Assembly (NCBI RefSeq): GCF_031010175.1
Contig: NZ_JAUAMB010000003.1
Span: 179,239-243,238, forward strand
Reading direction: 5' to 3'
Length of the DNA: 64,000 nucleotides
Source of the DNA: Halomonas sp. SpR1
GTDB lineage: Bacteria > Pseudomonadota > Gammaproteobacteria > Pseudomonadales > Halomonadaceae
In this document: in pieces, positions 7,920 through 17,929 of the stretch
Position numbering within the stretch: the first letter of the stretch is position 1
Layout: the number at the start of each line of letters is the position of its first letter
Translations under genes and position numbers: made by a program
The notes under the pieces: model-generated
Seen by the model: only the letters and a program-made list of their open reading frames with translations
Told to the model about the DNA's origin: nothing
Database searches by the model: none

Positions 7920-8672
7920 ATGGCATCATCACAGCAAAGCGCGCGGGTTTACCGGATGAAAACCGCCGAGCATCTGTGTCCGTTTGGCCTGAAGACGGTA
8001 GATCTACTCAAACGCAAAGGCTTTAAGGTCGACGACCACACATTAACATCCCGCGATGAAATCGACGCTTTCAAAGAACAGGAAAACGTCGACACGACGC
8101 CGCAGGTGTATATCGGTGACCAACGCATCGGTGGCTATGAAGAGCTGCGTGAGCATCTGGGAATGAGCGTGCCAAACGCGAAAGAGACCACTTACCGGCC
8201 GGTAATTGCCATTTTTGCTACTGCGTTGCTGATTGGTTTGGCGATTAGCTGGGCTACCCAGGGCACACTGTTTACTGCACGCATGCCGGAGTATGCCGTT
8301 GCCACGGCGATGGTGCTGCTCGGCCTGCAGAAGCTGCAAGATGTCGAAAGTTTCAGCAGTATGTTTTTGAACTACGACCTTTTGGCCCAGCGCTACGTGC
8401 CCTACAGCTATTTTTACCCCTACGCTGAGACACTTGCAGGCATTTTAATGCTGGCCGGGGCATTGATTTGGCTGGCAGCACCACTGGCGCTGTTTGTCGG
8501 CACGGTAGGGGCTGTCTCCGTCTTTAAAGCCGTGTATATCGACAAGCGTGAGCTTAAGTGCGCCTGCGTCGGCGGTAACAGCAATGTGCCGCTGGGTTTT
8601 GTGTCGCTAACCGAAAACCTGGTAATGATCGCCATGGGGCTGTGGATGCCGCTGCGGATGTTGTTTTCATAA
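7920..8672 (+). CDS. Glutaredoxin-MauE fusion membrane protein
   Basis: 250 residues. Residues 9-85 are a glutaredoxin domain with a single active-site cysteine (C20-PFG, monothiol type) and a cis-proline site (TTPQV, P61). Residues about 93-250 form a four- to five-helix MauE/DoxX-like membrane domain with a cytosol/periplasm-facing CAC motif (C214, C216). MauE proteins help disulfide formation in methylamine dehydrogenase and related systems; here the fusion may relay electrons to periplasmic thiols, possibly the Cys-rich DUF411 protein transcribed divergently. The RBS GGGAGG lies 6 nt upstream. Role inferred. Confidence 0.8.
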   Translation: MASSQQSARVYRMKTAEHLCPFGLKTVDLLKRKGFKVDDHTLTSRDEIDAFKEQENVDTTPQVYIGDQRIGGYEELREHLGMSVPNAKETTYRPVIAIFATALLIGLAISWATQGTLFTARMPEYAVATAMVLLGLQKLQDVESFSSMFLNYDLLAQRYVPYSYFYPYAETLAGILMLAGALIWLAAPLALFVGTVGAVSVFKAVYIDKRELKCACVGGNSNVPLGFVSLTENLVMIAMGLWMPLRMLFS

Positions 8673-8700
8673 ATAGCAAAACGGTAGAGCAACGAGTGGC

Positions 8701-8740
8701 ATAAAAAAGGCTTAGGGCCGTTCAAACGATCCCTAAGCCT
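8701..8740 (-). terminator. Rho-independent terminator of the pao operon
   Basis: Perfect 10-bp stem AGGCTTAGGG (8708-8717) / CCCTAAGCCT (8731-8740) with a 13-nt loop. On the minus strand it is followed by six Ts. It lies about 80 nt beyond the paoC stop. On the plus strand the T run is poor, though it may also slow transcription from the glutaredoxin-MauE gene. Confidence 0.8.
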
Positions 8741-8818
8741 CTAAGCGTTTCAAAAAAGATTAAAAATGCTTTCGCCTCTCAACATAGAGTGCAGGCTAGC
8801 AGCCACATCCCTGAGGTT

Positions 8819-11002
8819 TTACGCTGCGGGTAACTGCGCAATTATTCGATCCAGCGTCATTGGGTATTCGCGCACCCGAACACCGGTAGCATTGTAAATC
8901 GCGTTGGCAATCGCGGCGGCTACGCCACAGATGCCCAGTTCTCCAATCCCTTTTGCTTTCAGAGGCGTTGAAGCCGCATCGGTGGTGTCTAAAAATATCA
9001 CCTCCTGCTCGGGAATATCCGCATGCACCGCCACTTCGTAGCCAGCTAGGTCGTGGTTGACGAAGAAGCCGCGCTCGGTATCTACGCTCATTCCCTCAGT
9101 CAAGGCAGCCCCCACACCCATGGTCATACCGCCAATCACCTGGCTGCGCGCCGTGATGGGGTTGAGGATGCGCCCTGCATCACACACGGCCAGCATACGC
9201 CGCACGCGGGTTTCACCGGTATAGGCATGCACAGCCACCTCAACAAAATGTGCTGCAAAGGTGCCAATCTCCAGCTTGTCCTTGAAGTCGCCAAAGCTGA
9301 TCGAGTCTTCAGCCACCATCTCCTCACCATCGGCCACGTCGGCCAGCGCCATATCTATTTGTCCGCCGACGACACGGCCGTTTTCAAAGCGCGCCTCGTC
9401 AACGTGCAGGCGCTTGGCAATCTGCTTTTGAAGCGCCACGCAGGCAGCGTAAACACCAGCGGTGGAGCTTGCCGCGCCAAACTGCCCACCTGAACCGGAG
9501 GAGGTCGGGTAGGCACTATTGCCAAGGCGCACCTCTACGTTCTGTATCTCCATTCCCATGGTTTCCGCCGCCGTCTGGGTCAGGATGGTGTAGGAACCGG
9601 TACCGATATCGGTCATGTCGGTTTCCACAATCAGACGCCCATTCTGCAAACGTACCCGCGCCCCCGAGGTCATGGTGGGCGCGCCGCGGTAGGCACCGGC
9701 CACGCCGTGGCCAATCAGCCACTGGCCTTCGCGCTTGCAGCCCGGTTTAAGGTTCCGCTCAGCCCAGCCAAAGGCTTCGGCGCCCTTGCGCAGGCACTCC
9801 ACAAAGTGGCGGTCGCTGAAGGGTTTCGATGGCTCTTCGGGGTTGACCTGGGTATCGTTGAGAATCCTGAACTCCACCGGATCCATGCCGAGCTTCTCCG
9901 CCATCTCGTCCATGGCGATCTCTAGCACCGCGAGCCCCGAGGCTTCGCCAGGAGCACGCATATCCGCCGATTCGGGAAGATTCATATCGATAGGATGGTG
10001 CGCCACGCGACGGTTTTCGCCCGCATAGAAGCAACGCGTCTGATTGACCGCATCTTCACCGCTGCCACCGGGCAGCGTATGGGAAACGGCGGCGTGCTCG
10101 AAGACGGTGATCCTGCCATCTGCCTCGGCTGCGATACGCAGACGCTGAATGGTGCCGGAGCGGTGGGTGGCGTTGTTGAAGATCATCGGGCGCGGCAGGG
10201 CCACCTTGACCGGCCGACCGGTTTCCCGCGAGCCAAGGGCGGCCAGCACCGCATCGGCACGCAGCCACAGCTTGCCGCCAAAGCCACCGCCCACATAGGG
10301 GCTCTCAAGACGGATTCTGTCGGCGTCGATTGCAAAGGTGGTAGCGAGCGCCTGACGTGTCCACTCGACCATCTGGTTCGAAGTCCATACCGTCATCTGA
10401 CCACCGTCCGACCAGTCAACAATGGAGGCGTGAGGCTCCATCATGGCGTGGCTTTGCGAAGCGGTGCGGTAGGTTTCATCCAGTGTCACCGGCGCGGCGG
10501 CAAATGCCGCGTCTACATCGCCTACGTTGGCGATCGGCTCGCCGGTGCTCTGTAAGCGTGCCCAGGCATCTTCAAGATCAAACTCCCCCGGCGTCTCTTC
10601 ATAGCGCACCTCAATCAAGGACGCAGCACCACGCGCCTGCTCCAGAGTATCGGCAACCACCACAGCAATGGCCTGATGGTAGTGTTCAACGCTGGCGCCG
10701 CCAAACAGGTGGGCCACGTTGCTGTCGGCACGCGCCAGCGGCTCAAGCTCCAGAGTAGTGATAACGGCGGCTACGCCGGGTGCGGCACGAGCCGCCGAGG
10801 CGTCCATATGGGTGATTTTTCCCCGAGCAATCGTGGCGCCCACGGGATAACCCACCAGTTGGCTGGCAACCACGTCATGCCGCTCGTAAGCGTAGGGGGC
10901 ACGGCCAGTTACCTTGAGAATACCGTCGACTCGCGTATGCGGTTTGCCGATAATGCGGGCACGGTCGAACAGGTTATCTTCCGTTGATTGATTAAAATCC
11001 AT
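8819..11002 (-). CDS. paoC: Molybdenum-dependent aldehyde oxidoreductase large subunit (PaoC/YagR-like)
   Basis: 727 residues, xanthine dehydrogenase family molybdopterin-binding subunit. The Moco-binding loop VGGGFGGKLW and the catalytic glutamate motif KGIGELGICG near the C-terminus are present. With the FAD and 2Fe-2S subunits it forms the Mo-hydroxylase that oxidises a range of aldehydes to acids. The order small-medium-large (paoA-paoB-paoC on the minus strand) and the sequence character match E. coli PaoABC. It starts 3 nt after the paoB stop, so translation is likely coupled. Substrate range is inferred. Confidence 0.88.
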   Translation of the reverse strand: MDFNQSTEDNLFDRARIIGKPHTRVDGILKVTGRAPYAYERHDVVASQLVGYPVGATIARGKITHMDASAARAAPGVAAVITTLELEPLARADSNVAHLFGGASVEHYHQAIAVVVADTLEQARGAASLIEVRYEETPGEFDLEDAWARLQSTGEPIANVGDVDAAFAAAPVTLDETYRTASQSHAMMEPHASIVDWSDGGQMTVWTSNQMVEWTRQALATTFAIDADRIRLESPYVGGGFGGKLWLRADAVLAALGSRETGRPVKVALPRPMIFNNATHRSGTIQRLRIAAEADGRITVFEHAAVSHTLPGGSGEDAVNQTRCFYAGENRRVAHHPIDMNLPESADMRAPGEASGLAVLEIAMDEMAEKLGMDPVEFRILNDTQVNPEEPSKPFSDRHFVECLRKGAEAFGWAERNLKPGCKREGQWLIGHGVAGAYRGAPTMTSGARVRLQNGRLIVETDMTDIGTGSYTILTQTAAETMGMEIQNVEVRLGNSAYPTSSGSGGQFGAASSTAGVYAACVALQKQIAKRLHVDEARFENGRVVGGQIDMALADVADGEEMVAEDSISFGDFKDKLEIGTFAAHFVEVAVHAYTGETRVRRMLAVCDAGRILNPITARSQVIGGMTMGVGAALTEGMSVDTERGFFVNHDLAGYEVAVHADIPEQEVIFLDTTDAASTPLKAKGIGELGICGVAAAIANAIYNATGVRVREYPMTLDRIIAQLPAA

Positions 11003-11005
11003 GGG

Positions 11006-11956
11006 TTACTCCTGAGCCAGCAGCGCGGCGAGCGTTCGCTCTGCCAGGGTAAGCTTGAAGGCGTTCTCTTGCGTCGGGCGAGCCCCATCCAGTAAGCGGG
11101 CCATGACAGCAGATGCGCCCTGCGATAACACCGCATCGGCTTCATCGCGTCGCCAGGGCTTGGGCGCCACGCCACCCAGCGCTACGCGCCCCGTTCCATC
11201 GGAGGCTTGAATCAGCGCAACGGATACCAGCGCAAACGCGTAGGAGGCCCTGTCGCGCACCTTGTAGTAGGCATGGTGGCCTTCAACCGGGGGCGGTAGC
11301 AGCACGGCAGTGATCATTTCGCCCACTTGCAGCGCGTTCTCCACCTCCGGCGTATCGCCGGGCAATTGATAGAACTCATCCAGCGTCAGGCGGCGCGTTT
11401 CACCCGATGACGTCACGGTTTCCACTTCGGCATCCAGCACGCGCAGGGCAACGGCCATGTCAGAAGGGTGTGTGGCAATACACGTGTCCGACGTGCCGAT
11501 AACACCCAGTTGACGCGATGTTGCGCCATCACCAAGTGCCGCACAGCCAGCCCCAGGCGAACGCTTGTTGCAGGGCATGCCGGTGTCATAAAAATAGGGG
11601 CAGCGGGTGCGCTGTAAAAGATTGCCGCCGGTCGTGGCTTTATTTCGCAGCTGGCCCGAGGCACCCGAGACAAGCGCCCGACTCAAAACCGCGTAGTCCT
11701 TGCGAACCCGAGCATCCGCCGAGAGCGCGGCGTTGCTGACCAGCGCGCCAATACGCAGACCGCCCTCATTCGTCGGGGTAATATCGTCAAGCCCAGTGCC
11801 CGATACGTCGATCAGGTGCTCGGGAATTTCGATCTCATGCTTCATCAGATCCAGCAGGTTAGTACCGCCCGCAATAAACTTGGCGCCCGGCACTTCCGCC
11901 GCGCGCGCTGCTGCCTGGGCCGGGTCGCTTACGCGTTCATAAGAAAAAGCTTTCAC
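11006..11956 (-). CDS. paoB: FAD-binding subunit of aldehyde oxidoreductase (PaoB/YagS-like)
   Basis: 316 residues, GTG start overlapping the paoA stop (GTGA). Contains the FAD loop [13 protein letters not shown] and a cysteine-rich insertion [24 protein letters not shown], which in E. coli PaoB binds an unusual extra 4Fe-4S cluster. The subunit passes electrons from the molybdenum centre via 2Fe-2S clusters to FAD and then to the acceptor. The whole chain aligns closely with PaoB as I know it, so assignment at family level is firm. Confidence 0.88.
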   Translation of the reverse strand: MKAFSYERVSDPAQAAARAAEVPGAKFIAGGTNLLDLMKHEIEIPEHLIDVSGTGLDDITPTNEGGLRIGALVSNAALSADARVRKDYAVLSRALVSGASGQLRNKATTGGNLLQRTRCPYFYDTGMPCNKRSPGAGCAALGDGATSRQLGVIGTSDTCIATHPSDMAVALRVLDAEVETVTSSGETRRLTLDEFYQLPGDTPEVENALQVGEMITAVLLPPPVEGHHAYYKVRDRASYAFALVSVALIQASDGTGRVALGGVAPKPWRRDEADAVLSQGASAVMARLLDGARPTQENAFKLTLAERTLAALLAQE

Positions 11957-12513
11957 GAGCGCGCCTCCGCAACCTGGTTAATGGCCTTGAGAATGTTGGC
12001 GTAGGCGCCACAGCGGCAGAGGTTGCCCGACATCCGCTCGCGGATTTCTGCATCGTTTAACTCGATAGGCGTATTCAAATCGTAGGTAACGTGACTTGGC
12101 AGCCCAGCCTGGATCTCCTCAAGCACTGCCTTGGCTGAGCAGATCTGCCCCGGTGTGCAGTAGCCGCACTGGAAAGCGTCATGATCGACAAAGGCTTGCT
12201 GCATGGGATCAAGATGATCGGCCTCACCCACTCCTTCGATAGTCGCAATATCATCGCCTTCATGCATGACCGCAAGGGACAAGCAGGCGTTGATGCGTAC
12301 GCCGTTCACTAACACCGTGCAGGCGCCACATTGTCCATGGTCACAACCTTTCTTGGAGCCTGTAAGTTGCAGATGCTCACGCAGAGCATCCAAAAGCGTT
12401 GTGCGGTTATCCAGGGTTAACGTATGGCGTTCGCCATTGACGGACAGTGAAAAGGTGCTGCTATTAGGGTTCACGGTCTTGGGGTGTCTTTCGACGTTAT
12501 TAGAGGAGTTCAT
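11953..12513 (-). CDS. paoA: 2Fe-2S subunit of aldehyde oxidoreductase (PaoA/YagT-like), no Tat signal
   Basis: 186 residues from the ATG at 12513, preceded by AAGGAAGG at proper spacing; the upstream ATG at 12534 would place that RBS inside the gene. Two 2Fe-2S sites are visible: [13 protein letters not shown]...C (plant-type) and CGYCTPGQ...CRCGAY. E. coli PaoA carries a twin-arginine leader for periplasmic export; here the N-terminus ([19 protein letters not shown]) has no RR motif or hydrophobic segment, so the complex is probably cytoplasmic. Confidence 0.87.
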   Translation of the reverse strand: MNSSNNVERHPKTVNPNSSTFSLSVNGERHTLTLDNRTTLLDALREHLQLTGSKKGCDHGQCGACTVLVNGVRINACLSLAVMHEGDDIATIEGVGEADHLDPMQQAFVDHDAFQCGYCTPGQICSAKAVLEEIQAGLPSHVTYDLNTPIELNDAEIRERMSGNLCRCGAYANILKAINQVAEARS

Positions 12514-12720
12514 TGCTATATGCCTTCCTTGCACGTTGCCATCGCTTATTTAGTGCCATAAGACCTTTAGCATAGTCACGATTACCCGAGGCAGCCCAAA
12601 TCTCTATCCAAGCCCTGTAAAACAAAGCCTCTACATGCCTCAGGTGAGCTACGCTATGACACGTCTACCCACGCAAGACAGGCAATGGATGCCGCTTGCT
12701 CACTATTGGAATCGTTTGAA

Positions 12721-13710
12721 ATGCAGCATTTGGACTTGCAGGTTATCGATCAAGCGCTTACCTGGTCACGGGAGGGCGAAACGGTCTGGCTGTGCACCGT
12801 GCTCGCCACGTTTGGCTCATCGCCCCGTGCTCCCGGCGCCTGGATGGCGGTAATCAGGGACGGCAGCCACCTGGGATCCCTTTCTGGCGGCTGTGTGGAG
12901 GACGATTTCATCAAGCGCCTCGCGGAGGGCCAGTTTGAACAACCAGCGGTCGTTATACGCTACGGTGATGCAGACGACGCTCAGGGCAGGCATATCACGC
13001 TGCCCTGCGGCGGTATTCTGGAAGTGCTGGTTGAGCGCCTACCCGCCACGCCAGAGATACAGGAGCACCTTGGCACGCTGAAGGCGACGCTTGAAGGTCA
13101 GCACCAGCTTATGCGCCATGTCGATATTCATACGGGCACCCGCTACTTTACCGACGATGCCACGCTGGGGCCTCGCGTGATCTGGCCCAGTGAAGAGGAC
13201 GCGCCGCACCGGGTGAAAATGCGGCTTGCGCCCGCGCGGCGGCTAATCATCGCCGGTATTTCGCCCGTTTCCAGCGCCTGCGCCTCGTTTGCCGTCACGT
13301 TAGGGTTTGAGGTGATTGTCTGCGACCCTGACGAGGCCGCCTGCCAAGCGTTTGGCGTTTCAGGGGTTACGGTCAAGACGCAACTCCCTTCCCTATATCT
13401 GGCTGCCAACGGCTGCCACGGCGCCACCGCCATTGTTGCGCTCAGCCATGACCCGCGAATTGATGACTTAGCCATGATGGAAGCAGTGCGCACGCCCGCG
13501 TTTTATATAGGCGTGATGGGATCAAGACGCACCTCAGCTGAACGGGAAGAGCGGCTGATTCGCTCAGGGGGGCTGACCGAAGAGCAAGTCGACCGACTGC
13601 ATATGCCGATTGGTCTAGCGCTAGGAAGCAAGACCCCAGCGGAAATTGCCCTCTCGATCATGGCAGATATCGTGCGGGTGCAGCACGGAAAAGCACTCCA
13701 TGAGCTCTAG
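12721..13710 (+). CDS. paoD: XdhC/PaoD family molybdenum cofactor insertion chaperone
   Basis: 329 residues from MQHLDLQ at 12721; an in-frame ATG at 12685 would add 12 residues that the family lacks. N-terminal XdhC domain (TVLATFGSSPRAPGA, GGCVEDD) and C-terminal Rossmann-like XdhC_C domain (ALSHDPRIDD, GVMGSRRT). These proteins bind molybdopterin cytosine dinucleotide, add the sulfido ligand and insert it into the apo-enzyme. Divergent from paoABC and overlapping the MocA-like gene by 11 nt. Confidence 0.85.
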   Translation: MQHLDLQVIDQALTWSREGETVWLCTVLATFGSSPRAPGAWMAVIRDGSHLGSLSGGCVEDDFIKRLAEGQFEQPAVVIRYGDADDAQGRHITLPCGGILEVLVERLPATPEIQEHLGTLKATLEGQHQLMRHVDIHTGTRYFTDDATLGPRVIWPSEEDAPHRVKMRLAPARRLIIAGISPVSSACASFAVTLGFEVIVCDPDEAACQAFGVSGVTVKTQLPSLYLAANGCHGATAIVALSHDPRIDDLAMMEAVRTPAFYIGVMGSRRTSAEREERLIRSGGLTEEQVDRLHMPIGLALGSKTPAEIALSIMADIVRVQHGKALHEL

Positions 13711-14311
13711 TAATGTCGTCGCCTTGGTGATGGCCGCAGGCTACTCGCGTCGATTTGGTGAGGATGACAAGCGCTGCGCACCCTTGACCGAGGGGCGCAC
13801 GCTGTTGGCAGCCTCTGTCACGAATACTGAGCAAGCCTTTCCCTTACTGCGCGTAGCAATACGTGAAGAGGATGATGCAACGTTGCTAGGCCTTGCAGAC
13901 AACACGTCCCTGATCCGGCTTCATCAGGCGCATCTTGGGTTAGGGGCAAGCCTCGCCGAAGCGGTGAGCGCCCTTAGCCGCGACGCCCGGTTTAACAGCG
14001 CCGAGGCAGTGGCCATTTTATTAGGCGATATGCCCTGGATTAAGCAAGGCACATTGAGGGCATTACAGCAGCTAGCCACTCGCGACACCATCGTGAGGCC
14101 CAGCTTCAAGGGCCAACCAGGCCATCCGGTTATTTTCGGACGCGCGCTATGGCCAGCCCTTCAAGCATTAAGCGGCGATGACGGGGCCAAAGGGGTTATC
14201 AATCGCCACGCGGCGCAGTACCGGGAGTATGCCGTGCAGGACGACGGCATACTTATCGATATTGACGCGCCGGAGGACATAGTGCTCGCCGATAACAAGC
14301 GCACTTATTAA
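13700..14311 (+). CDS. mocA: MocA-like molybdenum cofactor cytidylyltransferase
   Basis: 203 residues from the ATG at 13700. VALVMAAGYSRRFGEDDKR is the nucleotide-binding loop of the MobA/MocA nucleotidyltransferase fold, and LLGDMPWI supplies the metal-binding aspartate. PSFKGQPGHPVIFGRALWPAL is typical of MocA proteins. It should attach CMP to Mo-molybdopterin, giving the dinucleotide cofactor that PaoC-type enzymes use. It starts inside the end of the XdhC gene. Specificity for CTP rather than GTP is inferred from the neighbours. Confidence 0.8.
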   Translation: MSSSNVVALVMAAGYSRRFGEDDKRCAPLTEGRTLLAASVTNTEQAFPLLRVAIREEDDATLLGLADNTSLIRLHQAHLGLGASLAEAVSALSRDARFNSAEAVAILLGDMPWIKQGTLRALQQLATRDTIVRPSFKGQPGHPVIFGRALWPALQALSGDDGAKGVINRHAAQYREYAVQDDGILIDIDAPEDIVLADNKRTY

Positions 14312-14353
14312 ACCTTAAGCGTTAACTCCTGAAACGAGGTGTTAACGTGCTCT

Positions 14354-14749
14354 CTAGCGTGTTTTCACCACCACCACTCCAAGCGCCAGCCAGCCTGCCA
14401 TCAGTAGCAGCCCGCCAATAGGTGTGACAATGCCGAGATTCAGACCCGCCAGCGCCATCAGGTAGAGCGAGCCGGAAAAGCACGCCACGCCGAGCGCCCA
14501 TAGCGCCAGCACCCAGCGCTGACCGGCCAGCGGCTGCACTCGTCGCCATACCAGTACGATCATTACGGCAAGGGTATGCCAGGCTTGGTAGCGCACACCG
14601 GTTTCAACGGCACTCACCATCATTTCGGTAGTACGTGCCGCCAGGCCATGGGCCGCGTAGGCGCCGAGCATCACCAGTATGGCGCCTGACAGCGCCGCTA
14701 CGCACCACCACACTTTATCTATCCGTTGCACGCTGCTCTCCTGCTTCAA
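14354..14749 (-). CDS. DUF423 family small membrane protein (YgdD-like)
   Basis: 131 residues with four hydrophobic segments. The family pattern [17 protein letters not shown] and [13 protein letters not shown] is clear, as is the [11 protein letters not shown]...GGLLLMAGW second half. Inner-membrane protein of unknown biochemical role. Monocistronic and divergent from the thiSG genes, with about 120 bp between the two starts. Confidence 0.83.
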   Translation of the reverse strand: MKQESSVQRIDKVWWCVAALSGAILVMLGAYAAHGLAARTTEMMVSAVETGVRYQAWHTLAVMIVLVWRRVQPLAGQRWVLALWALGVACFSGSLYLMALAGLNLGIVTPIGGLLLMAGWLALGVVVVKTR

Positions 14750-14868
14750 TTATGATCGGCACCCATCGCGCTGATTGCTGCTACGGCTTACCTTGCGCGG
14801 CGCGAAACCGCTACAATAGAGAATATCTTACAGAACGAACTGCCACGACGAATGAGACGCGCCTATTT

Positions 14869-15075
14869 ATGTCTATCCAGATACGTCTAAACGGTGAACC
14901 CCATACGCTGTCGCCCGGCCTCACCGCTGCCGACTTAGTTGAACAGCTGAGCCTTAGCGGTCGTCGTATCGCCGTCGAAATTAACGAAGAGATCGTCCCC
15001 CGCAGCCAACACGCCGACACCCGTCTGGTCGATGGCGACCATGTAGAAGTTGTGCATGCCATTGGCGGCGGCTAA
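14869..15075 (+). CDS. thiS: Sulfur carrier protein ThiS
   Basis: 68 residues ending in the required Gly-Gly (HAIGGG). A ubiquitin-like beta-grasp protein that carries the thiocarboxylate sulfur for the thiazole ring of thiamine. It starts at the ATG at 14869; a longer open frame upstream is not coding. Eleven bp before thiG. I saw no TPP riboswitch core in the 119 bp upstream; TACAAT at about 14812 with TTACCT 18 bp before it is a possible promoter. Confidence 0.9.
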   Translation: MSIQIRLNGEPHTLSPGLTAADLVEQLSLSGRRIAVEINEEIVPRSQHADTRLVDGDHVEVVHAIGGG

Positions 15076-15085
15076 AGGAAACACT

Positions 15086-15895
15086 ATGACCCAGTTAACT
15101 CATGAACCGCTAACCGATACCCCGTTCACTATTGCCGGTCGCGATTTCCGCTCTCGTCTACTGGTTGGCACAGGCAAGTACAAAGACTTTACCGAAACCG
15201 GCGCCGCCATCGCTCAAAGCGGCGCTGAAATCGTCACCTTTGCCGTGCGCCGTACTAACTTAGGTCAGGACGCCGATGCACCCAACCTGCTGGACGTTAT
15301 CTCTCCAGAGCGCTACACCCTGCTGCCCAATACCGCCGGGTGCTACAACGCCAAAGATGCCGTGCGCACCTGCCGTTTGGCCCGGGAGCTGCTCGATGGC
15401 CACAACCTGGTCAAGCTGGAAGTCCTCGGCGACGACCACACGCTCTACCCCAACGTGGTCGAGACGCTAAAAGCCGCCGAAACGCTGCTCGCCGATGGCT
15501 TCGACGTCATGGTGTACACCAGCGACGATCCTATTGTGGCACGCGAACTGGAAGCCATGGGCTGCTGCGCCATCATGCCGCTGGGCTCACTGATTGGCTC
15601 AGGCCACGGTATTCAAAACCCGCATAACGTGCGTTTGATCGTCGAGCAGAGCAGCGTACCGGTACTGGTGGACGCGGGCATTGGTACGGCGTCCGATGCG
15701 GCCATGGCCATGGAACTAGGTTGCGATGGTGTACTACTTAACTCCGCCATTGCCCACGCGCGCGACCCGCTACGCATGGCCAACGCCATGAAGCTGGCCG
15801 TGGAAGCCGGACGCGATGCGTTCTTAGCCGGCCGTATGCCACGCCGCCAGTCCGCCGATCCTTCTTCACCCTTCGCTGGCCGTATTAACGGTTAA
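15086..15895 (+). CDS. thiG: Thiazole synthase ThiG
   Basis: 269 residues from the ATG at 15086 with AAAGGAAA as RBS. TIM-barrel enzyme that joins 1-deoxy-D-xylulose 5-phosphate, the ThiS thiocarboxylate and dehydroglycine. The imine-forming lysine is K110 in [10 protein letters not shown], and the phosphate-binding [15 protein letters not shown] and GVLLNSAIA motifs are present. Partner of ThiS just upstream; thiD is found 21 kb away. Confidence 0.93.
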   Translation: MTQLTHEPLTDTPFTIAGRDFRSRLLVGTGKYKDFTETGAAIAQSGAEIVTFAVRRTNLGQDADAPNLLDVISPERYTLLPNTAGCYNAKDAVRTCRLARELLDGHNLVKLEVLGDDHTLYPNVVETLKAAETLLADGFDVMVYTSDDPIVARELEAMGCCAIMPLGSLIGSGHGIQNPHNVRLIVEQSSVPVLVDAGIGTASDAAMAMELGCDGVLLNSAIAHARDPLRMANAMKLAVEAGRDAFLAGRMPRRQSADPSSPFAGRING

Positions 15896-15910
15896 TTGAT
15901 TCGAGACCTC

Positions 15911-16663
15911 ATGACTGACCCCAAAGACGCACCAGAAAGCACTACCGCCGCCCCTACCCCGGAAAGCGCGGATGCACCGCTGCACCGTCGCGGCATCAAA
16001 AGCTATGTGATCCGCGCAGGCCGCATGACCCAGGCCCAGAACCGTGGCTTAGAAGATATTTGGCCGCGTTTTGGCCTGACCATCGCCGACGGCCGCCAAG
16101 ACCTGGACGCCCTGTTTGGCCGTCAGGCGCCGCGGGTAGTGGAAATCGGCTTTGGCATGGGCAACTCGTTGATCGAACAGGCCGAGACCCACCCGGATAC
16201 CGACTTTATCGGCATCGAAGTGCACGCTCCCGGCGTTGGCAAGCTGTTGGATGAGGTCGATAAACGCGGCCTGACCAACCTGCGCGTTTACCGCGAAGAT
16301 GCCCTGGCAGTGCTGGAACAGTGCCTTCCCGAAGGCTCGCTGACCACGCTACAGCTGTTCTTCCCCGACCCTTGGCCGAAGAAGAAGCACCACAAGCGGC
16401 GTATCGTGCAGCCCGCCTTTGTTGAATTGATCCATACCCGTTTGATGCCCGGCGGCACTTTCCATATGGCCACCGACTGGGAAGCCTACGCGGAGTGGAT
16501 GGCCGAGGTAATGGAAGCGGCCCCCGGCTATGCCAACACCGCCAGCGCGGAAACAGCTCCCTACGTGCCGCGCCCTGCGTTTCGCCCATTGACTAAGTTT
16601 GAAGCCCGCGGCGAAAAACTTGGTCATGGTGTGTGGGATTTGATCTATCGGCGGGAAGCGTAA
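15911..16663 (+). CDS. trmB: tRNA (guanine-N7-)-methyltransferase TrmB
   Basis: 250 residues from the ATG at 15911; a TTG directly after thiG would add five residues. SAM-binding motif [11 protein letters not shown], then [12 protein letters not shown], and the tRNA-binding/catalytic [13 protein letters not shown]. It methylates G46 in the variable loop of tRNAs. A polar 35-residue N-terminal tail is common in gammaproteobacterial members. Following thiG with 15 nt spacing is the common gammaproteobacterial arrangement. Confidence 0.92.
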   Translation: MTDPKDAPESTTAAPTPESADAPLHRRGIKSYVIRAGRMTQAQNRGLEDIWPRFGLTIADGRQDLDALFGRQAPRVVEIGFGMGNSLIEQAETHPDTDFIGIEVHAPGVGKLLDEVDKRGLTNLRVYREDALAVLEQCLPEGSLTTLQLFFPDPWPKKKHHKRRIVQPAFVELIHTRLMPGGTFHMATDWEAYAEWMAEVMEAAPGYANTASAETAPYVPRPAFRPLTKFEARGEKLGHGVWDLIYRREA

Positions 16664-16765
16664 GCGTTCTGCCAACTCGATTGACAGCGAGGGGGTATTG
16701 CAGTGTTAGACGCTACGGTCAGAATCAATCCTGAGCGGGCGTCTATTACGTTTAAGCATATTCTG

Positions 16766-17686
16766 TTAATTATTAAGCGACATTAAGATACCCATTTGAT
16801 GCAAGCTGTCGATTTCAGCGTATATCTCTTCGCAGAAAGATTCAGCCACGTTACTTAACGGCCTGTGTTTAGATTTCAGTAAGGCAATTTCCCACTCAAT
16901 GGTCGGCTCCATTGGCTTTGATACAACGGCTGTTCCCTGAAGTAGTAGCTCTGCAATGGGGTCAATCACTGCAACGCCCAATCCGCGATCAACTAACGCG
17001 CACACCCCACGCATATGGCGCATTTCAGCGGCAATATGTCTTTTTATATCAATGGTCTGCATGATGTAGTCCACCCTTGCACGCAGAGGGCTATCCGCCA
17101 TCAGCTCTACAAATGTCTGATTTTGTAAGCTTGCGATCGAGACAACGTCTTGCTTAGCGAGGGGGTGCGAGCGGTGCATGATGCAGCGCGCAGAACAGCG
17201 CGCAAGACTACTAACCGTTGCCCCATAAGTGTCGGCTTCCAGCGTTATTCCCAGCGCCACATCACAGGTATTGTTGTCGATCATTTTAAGCAACTCCTGT
17301 AACCCTGCATCGATAACTCGAACGCCTACATTAGGGTGATTTTGTTTAAAGCGCTTAATGACATCGAGTAAAAAGGTATCGCAAAAAATGGGTTGGGCAG
17401 CGACTACAACGCTGCCCAACTGGTTATTAGCAATAGCATCCGCGTCTTTTTGCGTATCTCGGATACTCGCCATCAGTCGTAAAACGGACGCGTGGTATAA
17501 AAACGCTTCTGGCGTTGGCGAAAGCTGATTACGGGCACGTTTGAACAACGCAAAGCCTAGCTCGTCCTCCAGGCCGATTAGCAAGCGGCTTACCATTGAC
17601 TGACTAATACCTAGCGTTTCTGCGGCAGCCTTCGTCGTGCCGTGTTTCATAAAGGCATCAAACGCTTCAATTTCTCTTATTTTCAT
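16766..17686 (-). CDS. LysR family transcriptional regulator, divergent to a TTT transporter
   Basis: 306 residues. N-terminal helix-turn-helix (residues 1-60: REIEAFDAFMKHGTTKAAAETLGISQSMVSRLL) and a periplasmic-binding-like effector domain from about residue 90. Divergent from the tctCBA-argE-like operon with a 243-bp shared promoter region, so it most likely activates that operon in response to the transported acid. The ligand is not known. Related in layout to cynR/nocR-type activators of solute uptake. Confidence 0.82.
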   Translation of the reverse strand: MKIREIEAFDAFMKHGTTKAAAETLGISQSMVSRLLIGLEDELGFALFKRARNQLSPTPEAFLYHASVLRLMASIRDTQKDADAIANNQLGSVVVAAQPIFCDTFLLDVIKRFKQNHPNVGVRVIDAGLQELLKMIDNNTCDVALGITLEADTYGATVSSLARCSARCIMHRSHPLAKQDVVSIASLQNQTFVELMADSPLRARVDYIMQTIDIKRHIAAEMRHMRGVCALVDRGLGVAVIDPIAELLLQGTAVVSKPMEPTIEWEIALLKSKHRPLSNVAESFCEEIYAEIDSLHQMGILMSLNN

Positions 17687-17929
17687 TACCTTAAACTCGC
17701 TTTAGCTGTATCTGATTAATTAACCGGCAGATAAAAAACACGCTTTATAAACAACAAGCTTGCAACTTTGGCCCACCACTAGAACTAAAACGCATACTAA
17801 ATTGAATTGTTGCAACAAATTTCATAGCTGTCTATGTTGAAAGTGCTGAAACCAATTAATGCTCGTTACTCAGTTCTTCAATCACAGCCCTTCAATAACA
17901 GCTATGCAACAACCATTGCGGAGACAAGT

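Noticed and set aside
14750..14868. Possible TPP riboswitch before thiS
   Set aside because: The region is short and I could not find the conserved CUGAGA and related THI-box elements.
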